Assembly: GCF_003202405.1 (NCBI RefSeq)
Contig: NZ_QJHL01000001.1
Location: 1,736,001 to 1,800,000, forward strand
Length of the DNA: 64,000 bases
Source: Flavobacterium hydrophilum
GTDB taxonomy: Bacteria; Bacteroidota; Bacteroidia; Flavobacteriales; Flavobacteriaceae
Reading direction: 5' to 3'
The notes beneath the pieces were generated by a model that did not search any database, was not told where the DNA came from, and saw nothing but the letters and a program-made list of their open reading frames with translations. The position numbers and the translations under genes are program-made. Below, piece after piece: positions 7,927 to 17,473 of this stretch (position 1 is the first letter of the stretch; every line of letters starts with the position of its first letter).

Positions 7927-8829
7927 ATGAAAAAAATATTACTTACATTAATAATAGTTATATCAGCAGATATATACGCCCAGATACCAATTCAGGAATT
8001 CAATTTTAACGGAACATTACATAATACAGAAAATACAATATCTTTTACAGGAACAGAAAATTATGTAGCAGATAGAATGGGAAATGAAAAAAGTGCACAA
8101 AGATTAACAAATAAGGCCTTAGAAGCTGTAATTGATAATCTTCCGCAAAATGACGCTCCAAGAACTGTGACTATTTGGGTAAAAATGAATGACATATCAT
8201 CTCCAAATTATATTTGGGGATATGGTTCAGCTTATAACGCTCAATATTTTGGACTTCTACAGCAAGCCACAACAACTCCAAATTCTGATTTAAGTTTAGC
8301 GGGATGGGGCGCTTCAAATGACCTTATAGTTAATATTCCTTTAAGCAAAGACAAATGGTATCAATATAGCGTTGTTTTTGATGGCAGTATTTCAAAAACA
8401 TACAGAAATGGTGAATTATTAAAATATATAAAGGGTATGTCGCGTGATACGCAAGGAACAATATTCCGTTTAGGGGAAATTAATACAACAATAGGAATCA
8501 ATGCTGATTTTGATGATTTGAAAATTTATAATGTCGCCCTGTCTGATCAGGAAATATCTGAATTATATAATGCTTCAAAACAACCTGTTAATGTTGCAGA
8601 TTCAAAAGAAAACACTGTTACTAAAAAGGAAACTGAAAAAACAAATTCAGAGACAGTAGCTTCAATTACAAAGTCCACCGCCTTAAATCCAAAAAAAGTA
8701 GAAATATTCTCTCAGGGTCAAAAAGTATTAAGTAATAATACGCAGGAAATAAATATAAATCAGCTTCCAGAAGGTACATATTTATTAAAAATCACCAATT
8801 TACCAACTAAAAAAATTACATCAAAATAA
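7927..8829 (+). CDS. Secreted LamG-like protein with T9SS type A sorting tail
   Basis: This 300-residue protein has an N-terminal signal peptide (MKKILLTLIIVISADIYAQ). A concanavalin/LamG-like domain at about 25-215 contains TVTIWVKMND, WYQYSVVFDGS, TYRNGELL and FDDLKIYNVALSDQEI, the typical end of such domains. A low-complexity Lys/Thr/Glu linker follows. The C-terminal tail (about 255-300; NPKKVEIFSQGQKVL, LPEGTYLLKI) is a type A sorting domain used by the type IX secretion system. It is therefore expected at the cell surface or outside, possibly binding glycans. It is a monocistronic gene with two terminator-like hairpins after it. The ligand is unknown. Confidence 0.85.
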   Translation: MKKILLTLIIVISADIYAQIPIQEFNFNGTLHNTENTISFTGTENYVADRMGNEKSAQRLTNKALEAVIDNLPQNDAPRTVTIWVKMNDISSPNYIWGYGSAYNAQYFGLLQQATTTPNSDLSLAGWGASNDLIVNIPLSKDKWYQYSVVFDGSISKTYRNGELLKYIKGMSRDTQGTIFRLGEINTTIGINADFDDLKIYNVALSDQEISELYNASKQPVNVADSKENTVTKKETEKTNSETVASITKSTALNPKKVEIFSQGQKVLSNNTQEININQLPEGTYLLKITNLPTKKITSK

Positions 8830-8915
8830 AGTTTTTACCAGTAAACTTTTTTTTCGGTATGTATGTTGAGAGAACAAGAAAGGCTATTCTTTACGAATAG
8901 CCTTCCTCTTTTTTA
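8828..8915 (+). terminator. Tandem terminators after the LamG/T9SS gene
   Basis: Two hairpins follow the stop codon. The first, AAAGTTT/AAACTTT at 8828-8849, is followed by a run of T. The second, AAGGCTATTC (8880-8889) paired with GAATAGCCTT (8895-8904), is followed by a T-rich run. The second is the stronger intrinsic terminator. Confidence 0.75.
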
Positions 8916-9573
8916 TTCTAGTTTTAAAAAATTGTAATTAAAAAAAAACAGAAATAAAATAATCTTTAATTTAATGTATTTTAAAAAGTAAAAATTTTAC
9001 GAATTTTAAGATTTACTTTTTCAACGTATGTCTTTTAAATAATCAACTCAATTATTTCAAAAACAATCAATCAATTTCACGGCTGACCCTTTGGTTTAGT
9101 ACTATATTTATAGAAAGTTTTCAATTTTAATTCTCATTTTCGTAATCTTCTTTAATAAACTGAATAAACAATTCTACTATTTAACCCTCGGTGTTACTAT
9201 CTTTTTCTTGTAATTGAAACATATGAATAAATCATTTGCCCATTGTTTTTTGTTTTATAATTAAAAACCATAAAAAAATGAGCGACAAGTTTTTTAATTT
9301 TTCTCAAAAAAAGTCATTTTTTAGGTTAATAAATCAGTGAAAGAAAATCAATCTTCAAACCAATAAATAAAATGTATCTTATTGATTTGCAGTATGTAAA
9401 ATTACTTATTTTTTTTCAAACCCAAGTGTTAAAAAGTGTTATTTTTTATTTTTACCATCCAAATGTTTCCTGAATCCGGTTCAGAAAAAAGACTTACAAA
9501 GAATTGAGTAGGTAAAAATGTAAAAATGGTTTATTTTTACACTATAATTATTTAAAACAAAATAAATAGAAAT
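8916..9573. other. Gene-free spacer upstream of menB
   Basis: About 660 bases of very AT-rich DNA. I see no ORF with coding character on either strand and no RNA gene. One long A/T inverted repeat lies near 8983-9020 (AAAAAGTAAA and TTTACTTTTT). A menB promoter must lie near the right end, but no good TTG/TAnnTTTG pair is apparent. Confidence 0.4.
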
Positions 9574-10407
9574 ATGGATTGGATAACGGCCCGAGAATTT
9601 GAAGATATAACCTACAAAAAATGTAACGGAGTAGCAAGAATTGCTTTTAACAGACCTAATGTTAGAAATGCTTTTCGCCCAAAAACAACCTCCGAATTAT
9701 ATCAGGCTTTTTACGATGCTCAGGAAGACACTTCAATAGGAGTAGTTTTGCTTTCAGCAGAAGGTCCTTCGACAAAAGACGGAATATATTCTTTTTGCAG
9801 TGGAGGCGATCAAAATGCACGTGGGAATCAGGGTTATGTTGGAGATGACGGCCAGCATCGATTAAATATACTTGAAGTACAACGATTGATCCGCTTTATG
9901 CCAAAAGTAGTAATTGCTGTTGTCCCGGGCTGGGCAGTTGGCGGTGGACATAGTTTACATGTGGTTTGTGATATGACACTTGCCAGTAAGGAACATGCTA
10001 TTTTTAAACAAACTGATGCTGATGTAACCAGTTTTGACGGTGGTTACGGATCTGCTTACCTGGCTAAAATGGTAGGACAGAAAAAAGCACGTGAAATTTT
10101 CTTTTTAGGAAGAAATTATTCTGCTCAGGAGGCTTTCGAAATGGGAATGGTCAATGCCGTAATTCCGCATGACGAGTTAGAAACCACTGCATACGAATGG
10201 GCTCAGGAAATCCTTCAAAAATCCCCGACTTCTATAAAAATGCTAAAATTTGCCATGAACTTAACTGATGACGGAATGGTTGGCCAACAGGTTTTTGCCG
10301 GTGAAGCAACCCGTCTTGCCTATATGACAGAAGAAGCAAAAGAAGGAAGAAATGCCTTTTTAGAAAAAAGAAAGCCTAATTTTGGCGAGAATAAATGGTT
10401 GCCATAA
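9574..10407 (+). CDS. menB: 1,4-dihydroxy-2-naphthoyl-CoA synthase
   Basis: This 277-residue crotonase-fold enzyme cyclises o-succinylbenzoyl-CoA to 1,4-dihydroxy-2-naphthoyl-CoA in menaquinone synthesis. It carries the MenB features NRPNVRNAFRPKT (26-38), FCSGGDQNARG (74-84; oxyanion-hole region), PGWAVGGGHSLHVVCD (118-133) and TDADVTSFDGGYGSAYLAK (147-165). The C-terminus GRNAFLEKRKPNF is typical of the family. It heads a likely operon with menA and a UPF0173 hydrolase on the same strand. Menaquinone as sole respiratory quinone is normal for Bacteroidota. Confidence 0.95.
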   Translation: MDWITAREFEDITYKKCNGVARIAFNRPNVRNAFRPKTTSELYQAFYDAQEDTSIGVVLLSAEGPSTKDGIYSFCSGGDQNARGNQGYVGDDGQHRLNILEVQRLIRFMPKVVIAVVPGWAVGGGHSLHVVCDMTLASKEHAIFKQTDADVTSFDGGYGSAYLAKMVGQKKAREIFFLGRNYSAQEAFEMGMVNAVIPHDELETTAYEWAQEILQKSPTSIKMLKFAMNLTDDGMVGQQVFAGEATRLAYMTEEAKEGRNAFLEKRKPNFGENKWLP

Positions 10408-10505
10408 ATTAATAAAATTGTTTAAGGTTTTAAGTTTAAGGTCATACGCCGTTATGTAAAAACCTGAAACTTTAAACCTGAAACCAAAAATAAACAAAAA
10501 ACAGA

Positions 10506-11468
10506 ATGAAACATTGGATTGAAGCCGCCAGATTGCGCACATTACCCTTATCAGTTTCCGGAATCATCGTAGGAAGTATTTACGCTTTATCAAACCCGAC
10601 AGAAACCATCAATACCCCAACAGAAGTATTTAGCTGGAAGATTTTTGGATTTGCACTTTTAACAACGCTTGGTTTACAGGTTTTATCCAATTTTGCGAAT
10701 GATTACGGAGACGGAGTCAAAGGTACTGATAATGCTGATAGGGTAGGGCCTCTAAGAGCTATTCAGAGTGGTGTAATTACGCCGCAGGCTATGAAAAAGG
10801 CCATTATAATCACTGCATTATTAACACTTTTATCTGCCATTATACTAATCTATTTTGCTTTTGGAGAAAATAATTTTGGATATTCAATCTTCTTTTTATT
10901 ACTCGGAATTGCAGCAATTGCTTCAGCTATTCGTTATACAGTTGGTAATTCAGCTTATGGATACAGAGGTTTTGGAGATGCTTTTGTTTTTGTATTCTTC
11001 GGATTGGTAAGTACTTTGGGGGTTAATTTTTTATATTCAAAAGAAGTTGATCCGCTTTTGATTTTACCGGCCATTTCAATTGGGTTATTAAGTGTTGGCG
11101 TTTTAAACCTTAACAATATGCGTGATGAGGAATCAGACAGAAAATCAGGAAAAAACACCATTGTAGTTCAGATTGGCGGGCCAAAAGCAAAAATTTACCA
11201 TTTTTCTATAATTATTACAGCCATGCTTTTGGTGATTGTTTTTGCAATTTTAAGCAATTATAATTTCGATCAATATTTGTTTTTGCTGGCTTACATACCT
11301 TTAACCAAACATTTAATTACGGTTTCTAAAAATCAAAACCCTAAGCTTTTAGACCCTGAATTAAAAAAACTGGCACTTAGTACTTTTTTACTTTCTGTAT
11401 TATTAACCATTTGTATGATATCCTTGATTTCTGATATTATTGTAAATCTATTTTTAGGAGGAAGATAA
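10506..11468 (+). CDS. menA: 1,4-dihydroxy-2-naphthoate polyprenyltransferase
   Basis: This 320-residue UbiA-family membrane prenyltransferase attaches the polyprenyl tail to 1,4-dihydroxy-2-naphthoate. The two Mg-prenyl-diphosphate motifs are visible: NDYGDGVKGTD (65-75) and NNMRDEESDRKSGK (203-216). About eight or nine hydrophobic helices separate and follow them. The start MKHWIEAARLRTLPLSVSG is the normal MenA N-terminus. It lies 98 bases after menB, consistent with a menaquinone operon, and 25 bases before the next gene. Confidence 0.95.
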   Translation: MKHWIEAARLRTLPLSVSGIIVGSIYALSNPTETINTPTEVFSWKIFGFALLTTLGLQVLSNFANDYGDGVKGTDNADRVGPLRAIQSGVITPQAMKKAIIITALLTLLSAIILIYFAFGENNFGYSIFFLLLGIAAIASAIRYTVGNSAYGYRGFGDAFVFVFFGLVSTLGVNFLYSKEVDPLLILPAISIGLLSVGVLNLNNMRDEESDRKSGKNTIVVQIGGPKAKIYHFSIIITAMLLVIVFAILSNYNFDQYLFLLAYIPLTKHLITVSKNQNPKLLDPELKKLALSTFLLSVLLTICMISLISDIIVNLFLGGR

Positions 11469-11493
11469 TTGTTTCACTTTAAAATTTTATAAA

Positions 11494-12171
11494 ATGAAAA
11501 TTACATTTTACGGTCATGCATCTTTAGGAATTGAAGTAGGAGGAAAGCATATTATTGTCGATCCTTTTATTACAGGAAATCCGTTAGCTTCGGCTATTGA
11601 TATAAACACATTAAAAGCCGATTATATTTTGCTCACCCATGCACATGGCGACCACGTCCTGGATGTTGAGGCAATTGCAAATCGCACAGAAGCCACTATA
11701 GTTTCAAATGCCGAAATTGCCAGCTATTATGCCAAATTAGGTTTAAAAGCACATCCGATGAACCATGGCGGAAGCTGGAATTTTGACTTCGGAAAAGTAA
11801 AATATGTTAACGCAGTTCATTCCAGTTCATTTCCTGATGGCAGCAATGGAGGAAACCCGGGAGGTTTTGTTATCGAAGGCGAACATAAAAACATCTATAT
11901 TGCAGGCGACACAGCCTTAACAATGGATATGAAACTAATTCCGATGCGTACGAAATTAGATTTGGCAATTTTACCAATCGGAAGCAATTTTACAATGGAT
12001 GTTGAAGATGCCATTATCGCTTCTGATTTCATAGAATGTGATAAAATATTAGGGTATCATTTTGATACTTTCGGGTATATCGAAATCAATCATGAAGAAT
12101 CTATCCGTAAATTTTTCGACAAAGGAAAAGATTTGATGCTTCTCGAAATCGGGGAATCAATCGAACTATAA
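11494..12171 (+). CDS. UPF0173 metal-dependent hydrolase (MBL fold)
   Basis: This 225-residue MBL-fold protein has an intact THAHGDH motif (48-54) and downstream metal-ligand segments (AVHSSSF, IAGDTAL, GYHFDTFGY). Its start MKITFYGHASLGIEVGGK and length match UPF0173 (YtkL-like) hydrolases, whose physiological substrate is not established. It follows menA by 25 bases, so it is probably co-transcribed. A direct role in quinone synthesis is not established. A repeat element begins 15 bases after its stop. Confidence 0.88.
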   Translation: MKITFYGHASLGIEVGGKHIIVDPFITGNPLASAIDINTLKADYILLTHAHGDHVLDVEAIANRTEATIVSNAEIASYYAKLGLKAHPMNHGGSWNFDFGKVKYVNAVHSSSFPDGSNGGNPGGFVIEGEHKNIYIAGDTALTMDMKLIPMRTKLDLAILPIGSNFTMDVEDAIIASDFIECDKILGYHFDTFGYIEINHEESIRKFFDKGKDLMLLEIGESIEL

Positions 12172-12185
12172 AAGCATAATAAAAA

Positions 12186-12279
12186 TAAGGAGCTATTTCC
12201 TGCTGTACACTATATCTTTTATGCCTCCCGATAGCTATCGGGACCGGCATAAAAGGATGCCGTTCCCATCAGGGCTAAG
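12186..12279 (-). repeat. Interspersed hairpin repeat, copy 1 (minus orientation)
   Basis: Read on the minus strand, this runs AGCCCTGATGGGAACGGCATCC, then a hairpin, then AAAAGATATAGTGTACAGCAGG and AATAGCTCCTT. The stem CCTTTTATGCC/GGCATAAAAG encloses a nested perfect palindrome, CCCGATAGCTATCGGG. It shares flanks and stem position with three other copies at 28161, 37510 and 51618. It sits between the UPF0173 gene and the DEAD-box helicase gene. It may be a REP/MITE-like element or a transcribed structure; function is unknown. Confidence 0.75.
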
Positions 12280-12357
12280 GCTTTAGTTTTCATAAGAAAT
12301 TCCATATTTTTTTTGATCTCTATAATCAGTGACAAAATCCAAAATAAAACAAAAACA

Positions 12358-13692
12358 ATGTCTAAACAATTCGAATCATTAGGAATTTCAGCACCAATTT
12401 TAAAAGCATTAAACGAATTAAACATTGCTGAGCCAACAGAAATTCAGCAAAAAACAATTCCGCTGCTTTTATCTGAAGCCCACGATCTGGTAGGTTTAGC
12501 AAAAACAGGAACAGGAAAAACAGCTGCTTTCGGATTGCCATTACTACAATTGATTGACACAAGATCTCCCATTGTTCAGGCTGTTATATTAGCACCTACA
12601 AGAGAACTTGGACAGCAGATTTTTAAGAATCTGCAAAATTTCTCAAAACATATTTCAAACATTTCAATTGCAGCAACATGTGGCGGCATCCCGATAAAAC
12701 CTCAAATTGAAAGACTCACAAGTCCAACACATATTGTTGTCGCAACACCCGGACGCTTAATTGATCTGATTCAGCGAAAAGCAATTGATTTAAAAGAAAC
12801 CCAATATTTGGTTTTAGATGAAGCGGACGAAATGGTTTCAATTCTAAAAGAAAGTTTAGATGAAATCATTGCTGAACTTCCTAAAAAACATCGTACTATT
12901 TTGTTTTCCGCTACATTGCCAGGAACCATTAAACAGCTAATTCAAAACTACTTAAGCAAAAATGTAGTTCAGATAAGTGCAAACATGGAAACGGTTGGAA
13001 ACCAGGGAATAGATCATGAATATATTGTAGTGGATCCAATTGAAAAATTAGATATTTTAATGCACTTTTTAAACTCAAAAGAGGGAGAACGCGGAATTAT
13101 TTTCTGCAAAACCAAAGCTGCAGTTAATAAATTAGCTAAAAACCTCGCTATAAATCGTTTTTCATCAGGAGCACTTCATGGTAGTTTATCACAGGGCATT
13201 CGTGACAGAATTATGGAACAATTTCGTGAAGGACATATCAATATTTTAGTAGCAACCGATTTGGCCGCCAGAGGAATAGATGTAAAAGAAATCTCCTATG
13301 TAGTAAATTATCATTTGCCTGATACTTACGAAAACTATGTTCACCGAAGCGGAAGAACGGCAAGGGCAGGAGCAAAGGGACTTTCTTTAACTGTTTTACA
13401 GCAAGAAGAAGTGATTGAAATTCCTGAATTTGAAAGAGAATTAGGTTTGAAATTTACTGAATTCAAAAAACCTTCTGTTGTAAGTTTAGAAGAAAATAAT
13501 ACACTTTTATGGGCGAAACAAATCTTCAAAACCAAACCAAATCACGATATCTCAAATGAATTAAAGACAAAAGTCAAAACTGTTTTTCATCACCTGACAA
13601 AAGACGAATTAATTGAAAAATTAATGGCAAATTACGTTTTACAAAATAAAGTTGAAATAACTGAAAAACCTGCTAAAAAGTTTAAAAAGTAG
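12358..13692 (+). CDS. DEAD-box ATP-dependent RNA helicase
   Basis: This 444-residue protein has all DEAD-box motifs: Q motif (PTEIQQKTIP), motif I AKTGTGKT, Ia PTRELGQQ, Ib ATPGRLIDL, II DEAD, III SATLP, V ATDLAARGID, and VI HRSGRTARAG. A short basic tail ends AKKFKK. It unwinds RNA in ribosome assembly or turnover. I place the start at 12358 (MSKQFESLG); an in-frame ATG at 12313 would add 15 residues unlike the family. Cold-linked expression is common in the family but is not shown here. Confidence 0.93.
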   Translation: MSKQFESLGISAPILKALNELNIAEPTEIQQKTIPLLLSEAHDLVGLAKTGTGKTAAFGLPLLQLIDTRSPIVQAVILAPTRELGQQIFKNLQNFSKHISNISIAATCGGIPIKPQIERLTSPTHIVVATPGRLIDLIQRKAIDLKETQYLVLDEADEMVSILKESLDEIIAELPKKHRTILFSATLPGTIKQLIQNYLSKNVVQISANMETVGNQGIDHEYIVVDPIEKLDILMHFLNSKEGERGIIFCKTKAAVNKLAKNLAINRFSSGALHGSLSQGIRDRIMEQFREGHINILVATDLAARGIDVKEISYVVNYHLPDTYENYVHRSGRTARAGAKGLSLTVLQQEEVIEIPEFERELGLKFTEFKKPSVVSLEENNTLLWAKQIFKTKPNHDISNELKTKVKTVFHHLTKDELIEKLMANYVLQNKVEITEKPAKKFKK

Positions 13693-13765
13693 ATTTATGC
13701 TAATGGTAGTGTAATTCTAATTTAATCAAAACATCTTAGTATTTAGAGATACAAAAACATTGAAA

Positions 13766-14293
13766 ATGATTAATAATATAGACATAAAGAAGATTTCGAT
13801 TAAAGAAATTGATCAATTGCAGAAAATTGGAAGGCAGACTTTTCAGGAAACATTTTCAGAATCAAATTCTGAGGACAATATGAAAAGCTATCTTGAAACA
13901 GGATTTTCCAACGAAAAACTAACAGCCGAGCTTACAGATGAAAATTCTGAATTCTACTTTGCAATTTTGGAAAACAAGGTAATTGGTTATTTAAAAATAA
14001 ATTTTGGAGTATCACAAACCGAATTAAAAGATAATAAGGCTCTTGAAATAGAACGTATTTATGTATCAAAAGAGTTTCACGGAAAAAGTGTGGGACAATT
14101 ACTTTATAATAAAGCGATAGAAATAGCAAACCATAAAAAATCAGAATATGTATGGTTAGGTGTTTGGGAAGAAAATCAAAGGGCAATAAAATTTTATGAG
14201 AAAAATGGTTTCGTCGAATTTGACAAACACATTTTCAAATTAGGAAATGACGAGCAAACAGATATTATGATGAAGCTACAATTGACCAAATAA
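13766..14293 (+). CDS. GNAT-family N-acetyltransferase
   Basis: This 175-residue GNAT protein has the conserved motif A region (ERIYVSKEFHGKSVGQLLYNKA) with the acetyl-CoA pyrophosphate-binding Q/R-x-x-G-x-G/A-like turn (here HGKSVG). It also has motif B (WLGVWEENQRAIKFYEKNGF), typical of YkkB/PaiA-like acetyltransferases. The substrate is not predictable. The ATG at 13766 is preferred over a TTG at 13760. It is monocistronic in appearance, 73 bases after the helicase gene on the same strand. Confidence 0.85.
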   Translation: MINNIDIKKISIKEIDQLQKIGRQTFQETFSESNSEDNMKSYLETGFSNEKLTAELTDENSEFYFAILENKVIGYLKINFGVSQTELKDNKALEIERIYVSKEFHGKSVGQLLYNKAIEIANHKKSEYVWLGVWEENQRAIKFYEKNGFVEFDKHIFKLGNDEQTDIMMKLQLTK

Positions 14294-14448
14294 TGCTAAA
14301 TTCATAGAAAGAAATTCAATTCATATTAGTTTTATAATTTTAAAAATAAATCTCAAAGATGAGTTTGTACTTGAAATTATTAGTGTTAAATTTATAAAGT
14401 AATGTAAACAGAATATTTTTTGCACAAAAGTCTTAAATACAATATATT

Positions 14449-15711
14449 ATGAATATAGTCATCATTGGAGGTGGTTTCGCAGGGTTAAATCTCGCAAAAG
14501 AACTTCTCAATCATCCTGAAATACAAGTAACCCTTGTAGATAAAAACAATTACAATTTTTTTCCACCACTTATATATCAGGTTGCTACGGCTTTTTTAGA
14601 GCCTTCAAGTATCAGCTATCCTTTTAGGAAGTTTTTTGCAGGTAAAAAAAACCTTCAGTTTCGTTTAGGCGAACTATTATCTGTTGTTCCCGCAGAAAAT
14701 AAAGTGATTTTAAGTAATGGTGAATTATCATATGACCATTTGGTTTTTGCAACAGGCGCAGAAACAAGTTATTTTGGTATGGAAAATGTAATGAAAAATG
14801 CCATTCCGATGAAAACCTTAAATGATGCCATCGTAATGCGAAATACATTGCTTAAAAATCTGGAAAAAGCAGCAATTTGCAAAGAAATCCGTAAACGCCG
14901 TAAATTATTAACGATTGTGGTAGCAGGTGGAGGACCGACAGGAGTAGAGGTTTCAGGTATGTTTGCAGAAATGCGAAAAAACATTCTATTAAAAGAATAT
15001 CCAGAATTAGATACTACCGCAAGTAATGTTTATTTAGTTGATGGAGGAGATGCGTTGTTAGCACCAATGAGCGAAGCTTCTCAAAAAGATACTTTGGAAG
15101 CGCTTACAAAATTAGGTGTTGTTGTTAAATTGAACAGCAAAGTAACTGATTATGTAGATGACACCGTATATTTTGAAAATGGAGAAACAATTAAAACCAA
15201 AAACTTAATATGGGCTGCCGGCGTTACTGCTAAAATTTTTGAAGGAATGCCAACTGAAAGTTATGGCCGTGGAAGAAGAATGGCTACTGATGCTTTCAAT
15301 AAAGTGAATGCTACAGAAAACATATACGCTATTGGTGATACTGCTATATTAACCGCTGATAAAAATTTTCCTGACGGCCATCCGCAGGTAGCACAGGTTG
15401 CAATTCAGCAAGGTGTAAATCTGGCAAAAAACTTTAAAGCTTCAATTCAAAATAAACCACTTAAACCTTTTATATACAATGACAAAGGATCAATGGCTAT
15501 TATCGGTAAAAATAAAGCCGTAGTAGATTTACCGAGTCCTAAATGGCACTTCAAAGGATTCTTCGCCTGGATCATCTGGTTATTTATTCATTTAATTTCG
15601 CTTATCACCTACAGAAATAGATTAAAAACCTTTTACAATTGGATGATAGCCTATTTCGCAAGAGATCAATCACTTAGAATGATAATCAGACCAGACAAAA
15701 AGCAAGCATAA
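14449..15711 (+). CDS. NAD(P)/FAD-dependent oxidoreductase, type II NADH dehydrogenase-like
   Basis: This 420-residue flavoprotein has an N-terminal FAD-binding GGGFAGL (7-13) and a second dinucleotide motif VVAGGGPTGVE (about 162-172). Near the C-terminus NIYAIGDTA marks the FAD-ribityl contact. A hydrophobic, amphipathic tail (FFAWIIWLFIHLISLITYRNRL) fits membrane attachment. These features match NDH-2, which passes electrons from NADH to menaquinone without pumping protons. It is transcribed alone, with a strong terminator after it. Other related quinone reductases remain possible. Confidence 0.88.
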   Translation: MNIVIIGGGFAGLNLAKELLNHPEIQVTLVDKNNYNFFPPLIYQVATAFLEPSSISYPFRKFFAGKKNLQFRLGELLSVVPAENKVILSNGELSYDHLVFATGAETSYFGMENVMKNAIPMKTLNDAIVMRNTLLKNLEKAAICKEIRKRRKLLTIVVAGGGPTGVEVSGMFAEMRKNILLKEYPELDTTASNVYLVDGGDALLAPMSEASQKDTLEALTKLGVVVKLNSKVTDYVDDTVYFENGETIKTKNLIWAAGVTAKIFEGMPTESYGRGRRMATDAFNKVNATENIYAIGDTAILTADKNFPDGHPQVAQVAIQQGVNLAKNFKASIQNKPLKPFIYNDKGSMAIIGKNKAVVDLPSPKWHFKGFFAWIIWLFIHLISLITYRNRLKTFYNWMIAYFARDQSLRMIIRPDKKQA

Positions 15712-15715
15712 CTCG

Positions 15716-15744
15716 AAACCGGATTTCAAAATCCGGTTTTTTTA
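15716..15744 (+). terminator. Terminator after NDH-2-like gene
   Basis: A perfect 11-bp stem, AAACCGGATTT (15716-15726) with its complement at 15729-15739 and a two-base loop (longer in practice), is followed by a T run. Confidence 0.85.
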
Positions 15745-15810
15745 TATCTAAAATTGTTTTTGTTACTCAGAAACCACAGGCTTTTTATTTATATTTGAAC
15801 AAAACTATTT

Positions 15811-16191
15811 ATGAAAAATCTTTTTTTGCTACTCGTATTAATTTCATTAAAATCATATTCACAGCATAATCAATTTACAGGAACCTGGAGTAATGAAAAT
15901 TGTAAAGATTGTAAAAAAGAGTACATTTTTACCATTAAAATTGCACAGTCATATTATCAGATTTTTGGAATTGCAGAAGTTATTAGCGATAATAAAGAAT
16001 TAAATTCCGGAACTATGGATATTTCAGGATACGTCTACAGACTTGGCGATAAAGCTCAAATAAAATTCAAAACCAAAGACGGGCATTCTGCAAGTGGCGT
16101 TTTATATGTAAATGAAGGAGCTTTGCAATTTTCAAAAAGAAGTGGCAATGATTTAATTCCTAAAGAAATTATTTTAGATAAATTATATTGA
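15811..16191 (+). CDS. Small secreted protein (DUF2147-like character)
   Basis: This 126-residue protein has a signal peptide (MKNLFLLLVLISLKSYSQ) and a small beta-rich domain starting TGTWSNENCKDCKKEYIF, with KIKFKTKDGHSASGVLYV-like strands. The 'GtW' opening resembles lipocalin-like/DUF2147 periplasmic proteins, but I cannot assign it. Two cysteines (NENCKDCKK) could form a disulfide or bind metal. A TATATTTG -7-like element at 15790-15797 lies just upstream but lacks a well-spaced TTG. Confidence 0.65.
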   Translation: MKNLFLLLVLISLKSYSQHNQFTGTWSNENCKDCKKEYIFTIKIAQSYYQIFGIAEVISDNKELNSGTMDISGYVYRLGDKAQIKFKTKDGHSASGVLYVNEGALQFSKRSGNDLIPKEIILDKLY

Positions 16192-16237
16192 AACATGTTA
16201 TCCAGAGTTTAATTTGATTTGTATTTTATTAAAATAA

Positions 16238-17473
16238 TTAATGACCAGCTAAACCATCATTTCCAGAACCAGAAGACACTTCGATTTTTTCTTTGATAAA
16301 ACTTTTTCCTATATTCAAAATAATAAATGCCAAAATGGTTGTTGCAGTCATGATAGCCACCATTGGAGCTACTGAATTTTTAACAAAAATTCCGACAGCA
16401 AAAGATGCCAAAGCCCCTAAACCAAGCTGAATAGCACCCATTAATGCAGAAGCACTTCCTGCATTTTTAGCAAAAGGAGCCAATGTAAGTCCTGCAGTAT
16501 TTGGATTTGAGATACCTAAACATCCTAAAAATAAAAACAGCATTCCAATTGTTTCATTCAATCCCAAAAGATTATTCAAAGAAAGAATTAAAAAAACAAT
16601 ACTTATTACTGATTGAGCTATCAAAGCACTGAATATCATTTGTTCACTGGTAAACTTCTTTAATAAAACTGAATTTAATTGACTTGATCCAATAAAACTT
16701 ACAGACATAAAAGCAAAAATCCATCCATATGTTTTGGCGTCTACATGATAAATATCCATAAAAATGATAGGAGAGGCCGCTACATATGAAAATAATCCAG
16801 AAAAAGCTACAGCACCGGTAAATGCATAAGTAAAAAATTGAGGTTCTTTCAACACTTTTAAAAAGTTAGAAATGATTGGTTTAGGTTTCAGCGAAATTGA
16901 AGTATCAGGCTTATAAGTGTTTGGCAAACCTATTTGTGACGCCGCCAGAATCGCAATTCCCATGCACATTAATATCAAAAATACGACATGCCATCCATAA
17001 TCTTCAGTTACATAACCACCAATTGTTGGTGCCAGCATTGGAGAAAGACCAAGTACAAGCATTAATAAAGAAAAAACTTTAGGAATATCTTTTACAGGAA
17101 ATAAATCTCTTACCATTGCAACTGAAGCCACGGTTGCAGCACAACTTCCAACAGCCTGAATAAAACGCAAGAATATAAAAGCATCAATACTTGTAACATA
17201 CACACATCCTAAAGACGCTAAAATATAAACCAGCAAACCAGCAAACAAAGGTTTTTTTCGCCCAAACCGATCTAATAAAGGCCCATAAAGCAATTGTCCA
17301 GCAGAAATTCCAATAAAATAACTTGATAAACTCATGGAAACTTTTGCAACAGTCGTGTTTAAATCTGCCGCAATTCCCGAAAACCCTGGCAAATACATAT
17401 CAATTGAAAAAGGACCAAGTGCTGTTAAAGAACCTAAAATCAGAATAAGTTTAATGTATTTTTTTGTTGTCAT
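16238..17473 (-). CDS. Bcr/CflA-family MFS drug-efflux transporter
   Basis: This 411-residue protein has about 12 hydrophobic helices. It starts KLILILGSLTALGPFSIDMYLPGF, the Bcr/CflA N-terminal signature, and contains the loop 2-3 motif GPLLDRFGRKKPL. TM4-5 has the antiporter-like LSPMLAPTIGGYV. Members export drugs such as bicyclomycin or chloramphenicol, and some export sulfonamides or Cys, using the proton gradient. It is convergent with the secreted-protein gene on its left and divergent from the small secreted gene at 17616. Substrate unknown. Confidence 0.9.
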   Translation of the reverse strand: MTTKKYIKLILILGSLTALGPFSIDMYLPGFSGIAADLNTTVAKVSMSLSSYFIGISAGQLLYGPLLDRFGRKKPLFAGLLVYILASLGCVYVTSIDAFIFLRFIQAVGSCAATVASVAMVRDLFPVKDIPKVFSLLMLVLGLSPMLAPTIGGYVTEDYGWHVVFLILMCMGIAILAASQIGLPNTYKPDTSISLKPKPIISNFLKVLKEPQFFTYAFTGAVAFSGLFSYVAASPIIFMDIYHVDAKTYGWIFAFMSVSFIGSSQLNSVLLKKFTSEQMIFSALIAQSVISIVFLILSLNNLLGLNETIGMLFLFLGCLGISNPNTAGLTLAPFAKNAGSASALMGAIQLGLGALASFAVGIFVKNSVAPMVAIMTATTILAFIILNIGKSFIKEKIEVSSGSGNDGLAGH

